Positions 18,331 to 26,777 of a stretch of 64,000 nucleotides of DNA are shown here, piece by piece. Location of the stretch: NCBI RefSeq assembly GCF_018598225.1, contig NZ_JAHESF010000027.1, forward strand, positions 30,508 to 94,507, written 5' to 3'. This stretch comes from Chryseosolibacter histidinae (lineage in GTDB: Bacteria; Bacteroidota; Bacteroidia; Cytophagales; Cyclobacteriaceae). Position numbers and translations under genes: made by a program. How positions within the stretch are numbered: the stretch's first letter is position 1; every line of letters starts with the position of its first letter. Below the pieces are notes generated by a model that saw nothing but the letters and a program-made list of their open reading frames with translations, had not been told where the DNA came from and did not search any database.

Positions 18331-18714
18331 CTAGTGTGTGTGCGTGGCACTCACCTTACTGCCTTTGCGGACGTAGACAACCAGCGCAACAATGAACATG
18401 GCGGCAGCGGCGAAGCAAACATACTGGATCAGCGCTTTTCCATCTTTGGCGTAGAGATATCCAACGATAGACATCACCACGGCCTCGAGAACATAGACAT
18501 AAGCCTTGAAATGCTTCAGTAACCGTTCAGCCTTGTGGTGAAAGGCAGTTCCGGCAATGATCAGGATCCCGATGAGGAAAAAGATCAATGCGTACCCCAT
18601 TTTCCCGGGCGTTTCAGCTTTATCGAGACCTTTCATCACAATCACAAAAGCTGTAACATAATGCGTGAAATTTTCGAGCAACGCAAGCCTCTTCATTTTC
18701 GTGTTAATGCTCAT
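18331..18714 (-). CDS. Small membrane protein of unknown function
   Basis: 127 residues from the ATG at 18714 (MSINTKMKRL); an upstream ATG at 18747 is possible. Four hydrophobic segments (TAFVIVMKG, YALIFFLIGILIIAGTAF, YVLEAVVMSIVGYLY, YVCFAAAAMFIVALVVYV). No motif recognised. It stands alone, flanked by repeats on both sides. Confidence 0.68.
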   Translation of the reverse strand: MSINTKMKRLALLENFTHYVTAFVIVMKGLDKAETPGKMGYALIFFLIGILIIAGTAFHHKAERLLKHFKAYVYVLEAVVMSIVGYLYAKDGKALIQYVCFAAAAMFIVALVVYVRKGSKVSATHTH

Positions 18715-18857
18715 GCGGAATGTTTTGATTTGAATATATTCGCTCAATTTACAAATTAATTTAAAGGAGATGAATATACTGCAGTTAGCCGTGTATATAT
18801 ATCTTCATTTCAGCCGTCACATCGCCTTGGATATTTATCACCAAAAGACACAGCACA

Positions 18858-18956
18858 ATTTAACTTCCAACCTCTAACTTGAAACTTTAAACTTTCAACT
18901 TTAAACTTCTAACTTGAAACTCTAACCGGCAACTGGCAACTGGCAACCGACAACTC
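18858..18956. repeat. AACTTTAAACTTTCAAC and CAACTGGCAACTGGCAAC phrase repeats
   Basis: Two dialects back to back: cttgaaactttaaactttca and ggcaactggcaactggcaac. They fill most of the gap before the thioesterase gene. Confidence 0.8.
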
Positions 18957-18977
18957 ACTATTTACGTAACTTTACCT

Positions 18978-19430
18978 ATGACAAAGTACTCCCAGACCAT
19001 CCAGATCCGCTGGGCGGATATCGATGCCAACCGTCACCTTCGCCATTCTGTTTATTACGATTACGGCGCCGCCATGCGCATGAATGTATTGAGCAGCGGT
19101 GGACTCACCACCAAAAAGCTTGAAGAGTTTATGTTAGGCCCCATCCTCTTCCGCGAGGAGGCCATCTTCAGGCGTGAAGTGCTGCTCGAAGACCAGATCA
19201 CCCTTGACGTTGCGCTGGTAAAGACCACCGAAGACTTTGGACGCTGGAGCCTGCGCCATCACTTCAAGAAAGCTGACGGCACACTCGCTGCCATCCTGAA
19301 CATAGATGGTGCGTGGATGGATCTCAGCAAACGCAAGCTTGCCGCCCCGAACGAGTTCATTCGTAATATATTCAATGACTTCCCGAAGTCTGAAGATTTT
19401 CAGCTGATCACCCTCGAAAAGAAAGCCTGA
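18978..19430 (+). CDS. Hot-dog fold acyl-CoA thioesterase
   Basis: 150 residues, 4HBT-type: IQIRWADIDANRHLRHSVYYDY contains the catalytic-Asp region (WADIDANRHL) typical of YbgC/FadM-like thioesterases. It hydrolyses acyl-CoA thioesters; the substrate is not predictable. The stop is 5 bp before the cyclase-family gene, so the two are probably co-transcribed. Confidence 0.85.
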   Translation: MTKYSQTIQIRWADIDANRHLRHSVYYDYGAAMRMNVLSSGGLTTKKLEEFMLGPILFREEAIFRREVLLEDQITLDVALVKTTEDFGRWSLRHHFKKADGTLAAILNIDGAWMDLSKRKLAAPNEFIRNIFNDFPKSEDFQLITLEKKA

Positions 19431-19435
19431 CCACT

Positions 19436-20107
19436 ATGCCTGTAAAACTGATCGACCTGAGCCATACCATTGAGGATGGTATGATCACCTACAAAGGGCT
19501 ACCTGCCCCGGTTATTTGCGACTACCTGAGCCGTGAGAACTCACGCGCGCTCTATGAACCCGGCACAGAATTCCAGATCGGAAAAATTGAGATGGTTGCC
19601 AACACAGGCACTTACGTGGATTGTCCTTTTCACCGTTATGCCGATGGAAAAGACCTGAGCGAAGTGGAGCTGAAACGGTTCGCCCACCTCGAAGGTATTG
19701 TTGTTACGGTAGATCACAGCAAAGGCATCGCGATCGGTAAAAGTTTCTTTGAAAATATGGATGTCAATGGCAAGGCGGTGCTGGTGAATACCAATTGGAG
19801 CAGGCACTGGCGTACCGATGCTTATTTTGAGAATCATCCTTTTTTAACGGAGGAGGCTGCGGTATACCTGCGCGATCGGGGAGCGTTGCTGGTGGGCATC
19901 GACTCACATAATATTGATGACACCCGTACCCGGAGCAGGCCCGTGCATACAACCCTGCTGAAAGCCGGTATCCTCATCGTTGAACACCTTTGTAATCTTG
20001 ACCAGTTGCCTGCCCGCGACTTTTACTTCAACGCCGTTCCTCCGAAGTTTAAAGGTGTAGGTACTTTCCCCGTAAGGGCATATGCGGAATTAGCTGCGAG
20101 CCGTTAG
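19436..20107 (+). CDS. Cyclase-family (KynB-fold) metal hydrolase with altered zinc motif
   Basis: 223 residues. The fold is given by IDLSHTIEDGM at the N-terminus and the metal region NTGTYVDCPFHRY (about residues 57-69). The classical motif is HxGTHxDxPxH; here the first His is Asn and the second is Tyr, while D and the last His remain. Later H and D residues (LVGIDSHNID, RPVHTTLL) follow the family. Canonical members are kynurenine formamidases or isatin hydrolases, so function may be a related amide/lactone hydrolysis. Coupled to the upstream thioesterase. Confidence 0.8.
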   Translation: MPVKLIDLSHTIEDGMITYKGLPAPVICDYLSRENSRALYEPGTEFQIGKIEMVANTGTYVDCPFHRYADGKDLSEVELKRFAHLEGIVVTVDHSKGIAIGKSFFENMDVNGKAVLVNTNWSRHWRTDAYFENHPFLTEEAAVYLRDRGALLVGIDSHNIDDTRTRSRPVHTTLLKAGILIVEHLCNLDQLPARDFYFNAVPPKFKGVGTFPVRAYAELAASR

Positions 20108-20163
20108 CCGCGAGCCTCGAGACCGTGCTTGTATTCCTGGCAGCTCGCAGCTCATAACTTGTG
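20092..20163. repeat. GCTGCGAGCCGTTAGCC phrase repeat
   Basis: The tract reads tagctgcgagccgttagccg followed by gcagctcgcagctcataac. Another wording of the same kind of intergenic repeat, overlapping the last codons of the cyclase-family gene. Confidence 0.6.
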
Positions 20164-20165
20164 GC

Positions 20166-20750
20166 TTACATCTCTCCAGTTGTCCAACGCTCAATCACTC
20201 TGGGATAATGCTCGTGTTCCAACTTCTGCACGCAGGCGGCGATCTCGAGGGGTGAATGATTGTCTTCCACCTTGCACCGCCCCTGGAAAAGCGTTCGCCC
20301 TTCGTCGTAATGTTCGTTCACCAGGTGGATGGTGATGCCGGTCTCGGTTTCACCGGCGGCCTTTACCGCTTCGTGTACTTTGGCTCCGTACATACCTTTG
20401 CCACCGAACTTGGGCAGCAGCGCGGGGTGAATGTTGATGATCCTGTCGGGATAGGCGGTGATGAGGTAACGGGGGATCAGCCATAGAAAACCCGCGAGCA
20501 CAATGTGGGTGATCTTATCTTCCTTCAGCCATTGAAGCACTGCGCCTTCTTCCTTAAAGTCTTCGCGTGAGAAAGCCCTGGCGGGAACCTCCAGCCGCCT
20601 GGCGCGCTCCAGCGCATAGGCCTGTGGGTTGTTGCTGAGCAAGAGGGCAACCTTAATGCGTGGATGATCCTTAAAATAACGGATGATGACTTCGGCATTG
20701 GAGCCGCTTCCGGAGACGAGTACCGCAATACGGATTTCGGGTGACGACAT
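20166..20750 (-). CDS. purN: Phosphoribosylglycinamide formyltransferase
   Basis: 194 residues. RIAVLVSGSGSNAEVII forms the phosphate-binding loop, IVLAGFLWLIPRYLI and INIHPALLPKFGGKGMYG carry the catalytic Asn-His pair, and GITIHLVNEHYDEG supplies the Asp-region motif. It uses 10-formyl-THF in the third step of purine synthesis. Confidence 0.95.
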   Translation of the reverse strand: MSSPEIRIAVLVSGSGSNAEVIIRYFKDHPRIKVALLLSNNPQAYALERARRLEVPARAFSREDFKEEGAVLQWLKEDKITHIVLAGFLWLIPRYLITAYPDRIINIHPALLPKFGGKGMYGAKVHEAVKAAGETETGITIHLVNEHYDEGRTLFQGRCKVEDNHSPLEIAACVQKLEHEHYPRVIERWTTGEM

Positions 20751-20793
20751 TCAACTATAACTTAAAGGGCAAAGAACGCAAAGAATCCTCCAT

Positions 20794-21645
20794 TCATACA
20801 AACGCCATGCTTAATACACCCAACAGCAGTATCACTTTGCAAAAACTGCTCAGCCATGCAAAGTCCTTTTTTGTGTCGGCACGGATCAGGCTGAAAAGCA
20901 GCCAGAGCAGGGGAATGAAGAGAAAGGGTATGAAGTAATAGAGCGGCAACCTGACAAAAAAAAGGTTGAAGGCCAGCACTGTGAGTGAAAAGAGAAAGAT
21001 AATGCTGTAAATGAGAAGTTTTGTTTTTCTTAGTCCCCAGATGATAGGCAGCGTTCTGCATCCGAAAGTATTGTCTCCCTTCAGGTCTTCCATGTCTTTG
21101 ATGATCTCCCTGATGAGCGTGATGAAGAAAGCGAAAGAGGCGTAGATAAAGATCAGGTAGTTGCCCGTCTTGTATAACGTATCCACGATCATGATAGACA
21201 AAGCGGTGAGGATGGCCACCACAAGGTTGCCGATGAAAGGCTGACGTTTGAGGTCGTTGGAATACCACCAGAGCAAAAAGGCGGAGACGAAATTGATGAG
21301 CCCGATGCGCCAGTCGAGGAACACGCCGATTGCTACACCGGAAATGGAAAGCACCGTGTGCAAAAGAATAGCATACCGCCGCGTAATGCCTTGGCCGATC
21401 ACTACCCGCTCGGGTTTGTTCACCAGGTCTATCTTCACATCGTAGTAGTCGTTGATGATGTAGCCCGCCGCAGCGATCATACACGTGGAGGTTACCAGCA
21501 GAAAGAACCGCACGTCGAAAACGTTTGCAGTCGAGATCAGCATGGCTGCCGTAAAGTACTGAGACAACGCCAGAATGAGCAGGTTCCACACGCGGGTGAG
21601 GCGCAGGAAAGAAACCAGGAACCTTTTACGAAGCATTGTGGCCAT
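20794..21645 (-). CDS. UbiA-superfamily prenyltransferase
   Basis: 283 residues from the ATG at 21645 (MATMLRKRF), an integral membrane protein with about nine helices. Two Asp-rich motifs bind Mg-prenyl diphosphate: NDYYDVKIDLVNKPERVV (NDxxDxxxD) and DMEDLKGDNTFGCRTLP. In Bacteroidota such proteins are often labelled geranylgeranylglycerol-phosphate geranylgeranyltransferase. A quinone-type substrate cannot be excluded. Confidence 0.88.
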   Translation of the reverse strand: MATMLRKRFLVSFLRLTRVWNLLILALSQYFTAAMLISTANVFDVRFFLLVTSTCMIAAAGYIINDYYDVKIDLVNKPERVVIGQGITRRYAILLHTVLSISGVAIGVFLDWRIGLINFVSAFLLWWYSNDLKRQPFIGNLVVAILTALSIMIVDTLYKTGNYLIFIYASFAFFITLIREIIKDMEDLKGDNTFGCRTLPIIWGLRKTKLLIYSIIFLFSLTVLAFNLFFVRLPLYYFIPFLFIPLLWLLFSLIRADTKKDFAWLSSFCKVILLLGVLSMAFV

Positions 21646-21659
21646 ACGCTGACAAAGGT

Positions 21660-21865
21660 AAGAAAAGTCCACAGTCCACAGTCGACAGACCACAGACGGG
21701 TAGTGTTAAATCAGCATACCGTGCTTACGAAAAGCGCCGGCCCTCGTTCATTTGAACCGGAGGCGGCGCTTAGATTTTATTCTCAATCCTTTGCCTACTG
21801 CCCATTTGCCTACTGCCTACTGCTCTGCCGTGGACCATCGTCCGTGGTCCGTGGACTCAACTACT
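21660..21865. repeat. AGTCCACAGTCCACAG and TTGCCTACTGCC phrase repeats
   Basis: The 215-bp gap holds agtccacagtccacagtcga (21666-21697) and then tgcctactgcctactgctct with gtggaccatcgtccgtggtc (21783-21855). No gene is visible between; the last bases overlap the aminotransferase stop. Confidence 0.75.
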
Positions 21866-23054
21866 TCAACTTACCCAACGCTTCCCCAATCCTTTTCATC
21901 GCTTCGCGCAGATCTTTCTCGGATGCTGCGTACGACAGCCTCACACATTTCGGGTCACCGAAGGCGCCGCCGGGAACCATCGATACGTGCGCCTTCTCCA
22001 GCATATACATGCAGAAGTCGTCCCCGTCTTTGATGGTAACTGTGCCATCAGACTTGCCGTAGTAAGCGCTTACATCAGGGAAGAAATAGAACGCGCCCTG
22101 CGGGTAATTCGATTTGATACCCGGGATTTCTTTCAGCAAGTTATAAACGATCTCTCTTCGCTTTTTGTATTCGTCCACCATTTTATAGGTAGGGGCCTGG
22201 TCACCGCTGATGGCGGCAAGGGCTGCACGCTGGGCGATGGAACAGTTGGCCGAAGTGATCTGGCCCTGTACTTTGTTACATCCGTCAGCGATCCACTTCG
22301 GAGCAGCGATGTATCCCACGCGCCAGCCGGTCATGGCATATCCTTTTGCAAACCCGTTCACGGTGATAGTCCTTTCAAACATACCGGGGAAGGCGGCAAT
22401 GCTCACCCGCTCACCGGTGAAGTTGATATGTTCATAGATCTCATCGGCAATGGCAATAAGGTTGTGCTTAACAACTACTTTGGCAATGGCTTCGAGCTCC
22501 TGCTTTGAAAAGACAGTGCCTGTAGGATTACAGGGAGAAGAGAAGATAATGACCTTGGTCTTCGAGGTAACGGCAGCCTCTACCTGGGCAGCGGTTACTT
22601 TGAAGTCGTTCTCGATGCCACCTTTCACCATCACCGGTGTTGCCTCTGCCAGCCGCACGAGTGCATCGTAGCTCACCCAGTAAGGAGAGAACACGATCAC
22701 TTCGTCGCCGGCGTTGAGCAGCGCGAGCATGGCATTGGCGATAGACTGCTTGGCACCATTGGAAACAACGATGTTCTCTGCTTTATAGGGAACGTTGTTT
22801 TCCTTCTGGTATTTCGAGGCCAGCGCTTCACGCAGGTCCTGGTATCCGGCTACAGGAGGATAGGCAAAATACTTTCCTTCATCGATGGCATTCTTGGCAG
22901 CATCACAAATGTGCTGCGGAGTTTTAAAGTCAGGTTCACCCAGGCTCAGGCTCACTACATCAATGCCTTTGTTCTTAAACTCCCGGGCTTTTGCAGCCAT
23001 CGCTAGTGTGGCCGACTCTTCAATAGCCTCGATCCGGTTGGAAAGTTTGTTCAT
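21861..23054 (-). CDS. Aspartate-type aminotransferase (class I, PLP)
   Basis: 397 residues from the ATG at 23054 (MNKLSNRIEAIEESATL); an upstream ATG at 23102 is rejected. The motifs are those of group I-beta AspAT: LSLGEPDFKTPQHI, YPPVAGYQDLREALA, SSPCNPTGTVF, ADEIYEHINF and the PLP lysine in VNGFAKGYAMTGWRVGY. It transfers amino groups between aspartate and 2-oxoglutarate. Confidence 0.93.
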   Translation of the reverse strand: MNKLSNRIEAIEESATLAMAAKAREFKNKGIDVVSLSLGEPDFKTPQHICDAAKNAIDEGKYFAYPPVAGYQDLREALASKYQKENNVPYKAENIVVSNGAKQSIANAMLALLNAGDEVIVFSPYWVSYDALVRLAEATPVMVKGGIENDFKVTAAQVEAAVTSKTKVIIFSSPCNPTGTVFSKQELEAIAKVVVKHNLIAIADEIYEHINFTGERVSIAAFPGMFERTITVNGFAKGYAMTGWRVGYIAAPKWIADGCNKVQGQITSANCSIAQRAALAAISGDQAPTYKMVDEYKKRREIVYNLLKEIPGIKSNYPQGAFYFFPDVSAYYGKSDGTVTIKDGDDFCMYMLEKAHVSMVPGGAFGDPKCVRLSYAASEKDLREAMKRIGEALGKLK

Positions 23055-23099
23055 AACGAAAATTTTTTTGAAAGCGAACAAAGAACGGGATTCGAAATC

Positions 23100-23310
23100 C
23101 AAATTTCAAGTTTAAAGTTCAAAGTTTAAAGTTGAGAGCCCGCTAACGTACGGTAGTTGTTTCTTGGTTGCCAGTTGCCAGTTTGCCGGATGGCCAGTTG
23201 AGAGAGGTGCACGGTTTCACTTTTACAATTTCACCTCAATATGTAGATCGGAAAAAGTTACGACACTCGAACGAACCGGTAACTGGCGACTGGCAACTGG
23301 TAACTAATTG
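23100..23310. repeat. TTTAAAGTTCAAAG and TTGCCAGTTGCCAG phrase repeats
   Basis: The 250-bp gap holds aagtttaaagttcaaagttt (23106-23133), ttgccagttgccagtttgcc (23165-23185) and ggcgactggcaactggtaac (23284-23304). No gene seen. Confidence 0.75.
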
Positions 23311-23912
23311 AACAGTGTGCGTCCCAGAATACTCCTCCCCAACGTGATCTCGTCTGCATATTCCAGGTCGCCACCAACAGGCACACCTCTGGCAATAACA
23401 GAAACTTTCAGGGGCAGGTCTTTGATGCGTTTGTTGATATAAAAGGCAGTAGTGTCGCCTTCCATGGTAGGGCTGAGTGCAAGGATCACCTCCTTGATCT
23501 CCGACTGGTTGTGATTCAGGCGTGAGATGAGGTGCTCGATCTTCAGGTCGCCGGGGCCGATGCCATTGATGGGCGAGATCACGCCACCCAGCACGTGATA
23601 CAGCCCCGTATACTGGGCGGTATTTTCGATGGCCATCACATCTTTGGTGTCTTCTACAACACAAACGATGCTGCGTTCACGCCGGTGGCTGGCGCAGATG
23701 GTGCATACTTCGGTATCGGAGATATTAAAGCACGATTTGCAAAACTTGATCTTGGAGCGAAGGTTGTTCAACGCTTCCGTTAATGCATAAGTGTTCTGCT
23801 CGTTTTCTTTGATGAGGTGCAGCACCAGCCGTAAAGCCGTTTTCTTGCCAATGCCCGGCAGCCTGGAGATCTGGTTAACAGCCTCTTCGATGAGTTTGGA
23901 AGGATATTCCAC
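23304..23912 (-). CDS. recR: Recombination mediator RecR
   Basis: 202 residues. Helix-hairpin-helix near the N-terminus (LPGIGKKTALRL), a zinc finger CKSCFNISDTEVCTIC, then a Toprim domain with CVVEDTKDVMAIE and LALSPTMEGDTTA. Works with RecF and RecO to load RecA. ClpS lies 34 bp upstream on the same strand. Confidence 0.97.
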   Translation of the reverse strand: MEYPSKLIEEAVNQISRLPGIGKKTALRLVLHLIKENEQNTYALTEALNNLRSKIKFCKSCFNISDTEVCTICASHRRERSIVCVVEDTKDVMAIENTAQYTGLYHVLGGVISPINGIGPGDLKIEHLISRLNHNQSEIKEVILALSPTMEGDTTAFYINKRIKDLPLKVSVIARGVPVGGDLEYADEITLGRSILGRTLFN

Positions 23913-23946
23913 TTTCGTTTACAGATAGAAAGATCGCGACGGCGAT

Positions 23947-24228
23947 TTACAGGATCCTCGCATCAATGCCCGCTTCACAGATCGCCTCACGCATAGGTTT
24001 GAGGAAATCGAAGCTGCCGTTTTTCACGGCGCACTTGCCCTTGAAGTGGACCAACAACGTACACTGCTCTGCCTGTTCTGGTGTGTGACGACACACGCGG
24101 ATGAGCGTATCGATTACATGATCAAAAGTGTTCACATCATCATTAAAAACCACCAGGTCCATGAGGTCAGTGGTTTCAACAGCCTCCAGAACATCTATTA
24201 ACTCTTCTTGCTGATAAGCAGTTTTCAT
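23947..24228 (-). CDS. clpS: ClpS adaptor of the Clp protease
   Basis: 93 residues. VVFNDDVNTFDHVIDTL is the conserved N-degron-binding segment of ClpS, followed by AEQCTLLVHFKGKCAVKNG. It delivers N-end-rule substrates to ClpAP or a ClpC equivalent. Preceded by a good -7 box (24248-24255). Confidence 0.93.
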   Translation of the reverse strand: MKTAYQQEELIDVLEAVETTDLMDLVVFNDDVNTFDHVIDTLIRVCRHTPEQAEQCTLLVHFKGKCAVKNGSFDFLKPMREAICEAGIDARIL

Positions 24229-24247
24229 AGTTCTGTATTTAAGCAGA

Positions 24248-24255
24248 CAAAAATA
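24248..24255 (-). promoter_or_regulatory. -7 promoter box for clpS
   Basis: Minus strand reads TATTTTTG, a perfect TAnnTTTG, 20 bp before the clpS ATG. Confidence 0.55.
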
Positions 24256-24382
24256 AGCAATTTAAAACGCTATAAAACTTTCTCCCTGACGAATTCCTTT
24301 ATTGTTCTTTAGAACACACCGTTGCACAAATTTGGAATTATAACGTTTTCGTTTTTCATTGCCGATTAATTTTTAAGCCCAC

Positions 24383-25840
24383 ATGACACCTACCCTGGTA
24401 CTGACCATTATCGTTATCTATTTCCTTGCCCTCATCCTGATCTCCGTCATAACCTCCAAAGGCGCTGATTCAACTACGTTTTTTACCGCTAACCGTCAGT
24501 CGCCCTGGTACCTCGTTGCTTTCGGTATGATCGGTTCATCCCTCTCCGGTGTAACCTTTATTTCAGTGCCAGGAAACGTCGGTAATATCGGCTTCGGCTA
24601 TTTTCAGGTGGTGCTGGGCTACCTGGTGGGGTATTGGGTGATCATCGGCGTGCTCATGCCGCTATACTACCGCTTGAACCTGGTCTCCATATATACATAC
24701 CTCGAGAAACGTTTCAGCTTCTGGTCGCACAAGACCGGCGCCTCCTTCTTCCTTATTTCCAGAACACTCGGTTCAGCATTGCGTCTCTACCTGGCGGCCA
24801 CAGTGCTCCAGCTGTTTCTGTTCGATGCCTGGAATGTTCCGTTTTTTGTAACGGTCGCTATCACCCTGGTGCTCATTTGGGTTTACACTTTCCGCGGCGG
24901 CGTAAAAACCATTGTGTATACTGACGCTTTCCAGACCCTGTTTCTGGTGTCAGCCGTCTGCATCACCGTGTGGCAGGTCTCTGACAGCCTCGGCCTCTCA
25001 TTTTCAGGCATGGTTGAAGCCGTGAAGAATGGTCCTTATTCGAGGATCTTTTATTTCGATGACCCCAGCTCACCTATGTTCTTTTTCAAGCAGTTCCTGG
25101 GCGGTGCTTTCATCACCATTACCATGACCGGTATGGACCAGGAGATCATGCAAAAGAATCTCACCTGTAAAACGTTGGGCGATGCGCAGAAAAACATGTT
25201 CTGGTTCAGCATCATCCTGGTGGTGATCAACCTGCTCTTCCTCACGCTGGGTGCGCTGCTGTATATGTATAGTGAGCAGAACAACATTCCGGTGCCCACT
25301 GCTACCGATGAGCTGTTCCCTTTGCTGGCATTGAATAAGTTCAGCCTCCTGGTGGGCGTCTTCTTCCTGCTGGGCATCACGGCGTCATCGTATGCCAGCG
25401 CAGATGCCGCCCTGGCCGGATTGACCACATCATTTTGTATCGACTTCCTGGATTTCAAAAACAAAAGTGAGAAGACCAAACAGTTGCAGAAGTTCTGGGT
25501 GCACCTCGGCTTCTCATTCGTGTTCCTCATCATTATTGTGATCTTCCGAAAGATCAACGAGCGCAGTGTGATCGATGCGGTGCTGAGCATTGCTGGCTAT
25601 ACATACGGACCGTTGCTGGGCCTTTTCACGTTCGGGTTGTTCACCAAGTACCAGGTGAAAGACAGGCTGGTGCCGATAGTATGCGTGCTGTCGCCGGTAC
25701 TGACGTATGCTACCAAGATCGTCATCGAAAAGAATTTCGATTACAGGTTTAGCCTCGAGATCCTGTTGGTGAACGGACTGCTCACCTTTATTGGACTGTT
25801 GCTGATCTCGAAGAAGGGAGAGCGGGTGCAGGCCCTGTAA
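24383..25840 (+). CDS. Sodium:solute symporter (SSS family)
   Basis: 485 residues, about 13 membrane helices, LeuT fold. Typical SSS stretches: STTFFTANRQSPWYLVAFGMIGSSLSG in two parts around helix 1-2, GMDQEIMQKNLTCKT, and GITASSYASADAALAG carrying the Na2-site serines. The solute is unknown. Monocistronic. Confidence 0.9.
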   Translation: MTPTLVLTIIVIYFLALILISVITSKGADSTTFFTANRQSPWYLVAFGMIGSSLSGVTFISVPGNVGNIGFGYFQVVLGYLVGYWVIIGVLMPLYYRLNLVSIYTYLEKRFSFWSHKTGASFFLISRTLGSALRLYLAATVLQLFLFDAWNVPFFVTVAITLVLIWVYTFRGGVKTIVYTDAFQTLFLVSAVCITVWQVSDSLGLSFSGMVEAVKNGPYSRIFYFDDPSSPMFFFKQFLGGAFITITMTGMDQEIMQKNLTCKTLGDAQKNMFWFSIILVVINLLFLTLGALLYMYSEQNNIPVPTATDELFPLLALNKFSLLVGVFFLLGITASSYASADAALAGLTTSFCIDFLDFKNKSEKTKQLQKFWVHLGFSFVFLIIIVIFRKINERSVIDAVLSIAGYTYGPLLGLFTFGLFTKYQVKDRLVPIVCVLSPVLTYATKIVIEKNFDYRFSLEILLVNGLLTFIGLLLISKKGERVQAL

Positions 25841-25847
25841 AATGGAA

Positions 25848-25871
25848 AAGGCTGTCGTTACCGACAGCCTT
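25848..25871 (+). terminator. Hairpin after the symporter gene
   Basis: AAGGCTGTCG (25848-25857) pairs perfectly with CGACAGCCTT (25862-25871). No T run follows, so termination is likely but not certain. Confidence 0.55.
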
Positions 25872-25924
25872 ACCAGACTAAAACCAACCCCTCATCCATA
25901 TTTTATACAATTCTCCGGACTGTA

Positions 25925-26236
25925 TTAACTCTTATGGTACTGGTATTCCTGGGTGCGTGCTCCCTTTGAGATGCGGATCGTATACAAGCCGCGTTTCATC
26001 TCGCAGAAGTCAATGATCATTTTTCTTTTGAAGAGGGTTTGTGTTGTTACAACATCGCCGGAGTAAAGGATCTCCACCTTTGCCCCGATGAATTTGCGAT
26101 CCGCCTTGTATACAAAAAGGTTTTTGTACTTTGCCGGAACCGGTATCACGCCATCACGTCTTGCGGCTGCGGACAGGGGCTGAGTTAGCATCAGAACCGC
26201 TACGCCGATCAGTAAGATTTTTCTGAAGGTTTTCAT
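25925..26236 (-). CDS. Small exported protein of unknown function
   Basis: 103 residues with a clear signal peptide (MKTFRKILLIGVAVLMLTQPLSAAA). The mature part (about 78 residues) is beta-rich: VYKADRKFIGAKVEILYSGDVV, then RGLYTIRISKG. The end resembles the short beta-sandwich modules of Bacteroidota secreted proteins (for example the T9SS sorting domain pattern LxxGxYxIxI) but is too short to call. Confidence 0.7.
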   Translation of the reverse strand: MKTFRKILLIGVAVLMLTQPLSAAARRDGVIPVPAKYKNLFVYKADRKFIGAKVEILYSGDVVTTQTLFKRKMIIDFCEMKRGLYTIRISKGARTQEYQYHKS

Positions 26237-26370
26237 GGCTATTGAACAGCCAGAGTCACGCGAACATTATGCCGATGTAATTAAATAGTGTTTTTTATGC
26301 AGTAGGGCACACTGTATACCATTAAACCATCCAGTTTTGGGATGCCGGGTTCTCAATTTGAGTGTAGGAT

Positions 26371-26715
26371 TTACATCAATTCTTTCGATGGATTCCAGAA
26401 TATCTCGCTGAAGTTTTTCACCTTATCTTTCGCAACCTTCACACCTTCTTTCTCCAACAGCTTCTGCATCTTGCTCGGCGGTTTGAAGTGATGTTTGCCT
26501 GTGAGAAGTCCAGCGCTGTTCACCACCCTGTGGGCCGGTACATCTTTCGGACAACCAAACATGGCCCAGCCTACCATACGTGCACTCGATTTAGCACCGA
26601 GATAGTGGGCAATGGCGCCATAGCTTGTAACGCGGCCTTTCGGGATCAACCGGGCAACGGCATATACATCTTCAAAGAAATTCGGTGCAGATTCTTTCTT
26701 TTTGGTACGTGGCAT
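26371..26715 (-). CDS. Alkyltransferase-like (ATL) protein, MGMT family
   Basis: 114 residues, the size of a lone MGMT DNA-binding domain. IPKGRVTSYGAIA and the helix-turn-helix are present, but the active-site PCHR is PAHRVVN, so there is no acceptor cysteine. ATL proteins bind O6-alkylguanine without repair and recruit nucleotide excision repair. Monocistronic. Confidence 0.88.
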   Translation of the reverse strand: MPRTKKKESAPNFFEDVYAVARLIPKGRVTSYGAIAHYLGAKSSARMVGWAMFGCPKDVPAHRVVNSAGLLTGKHHFKPPSKMQKLLEKEGVKVAKDKVKNFSEIFWNPSKELM

Positions 26716-26777
26716 GAGCTTGAACTGATGATCTTGCTAAATTTACGGGGATTTTAAAATAACATCGACCTTATACT

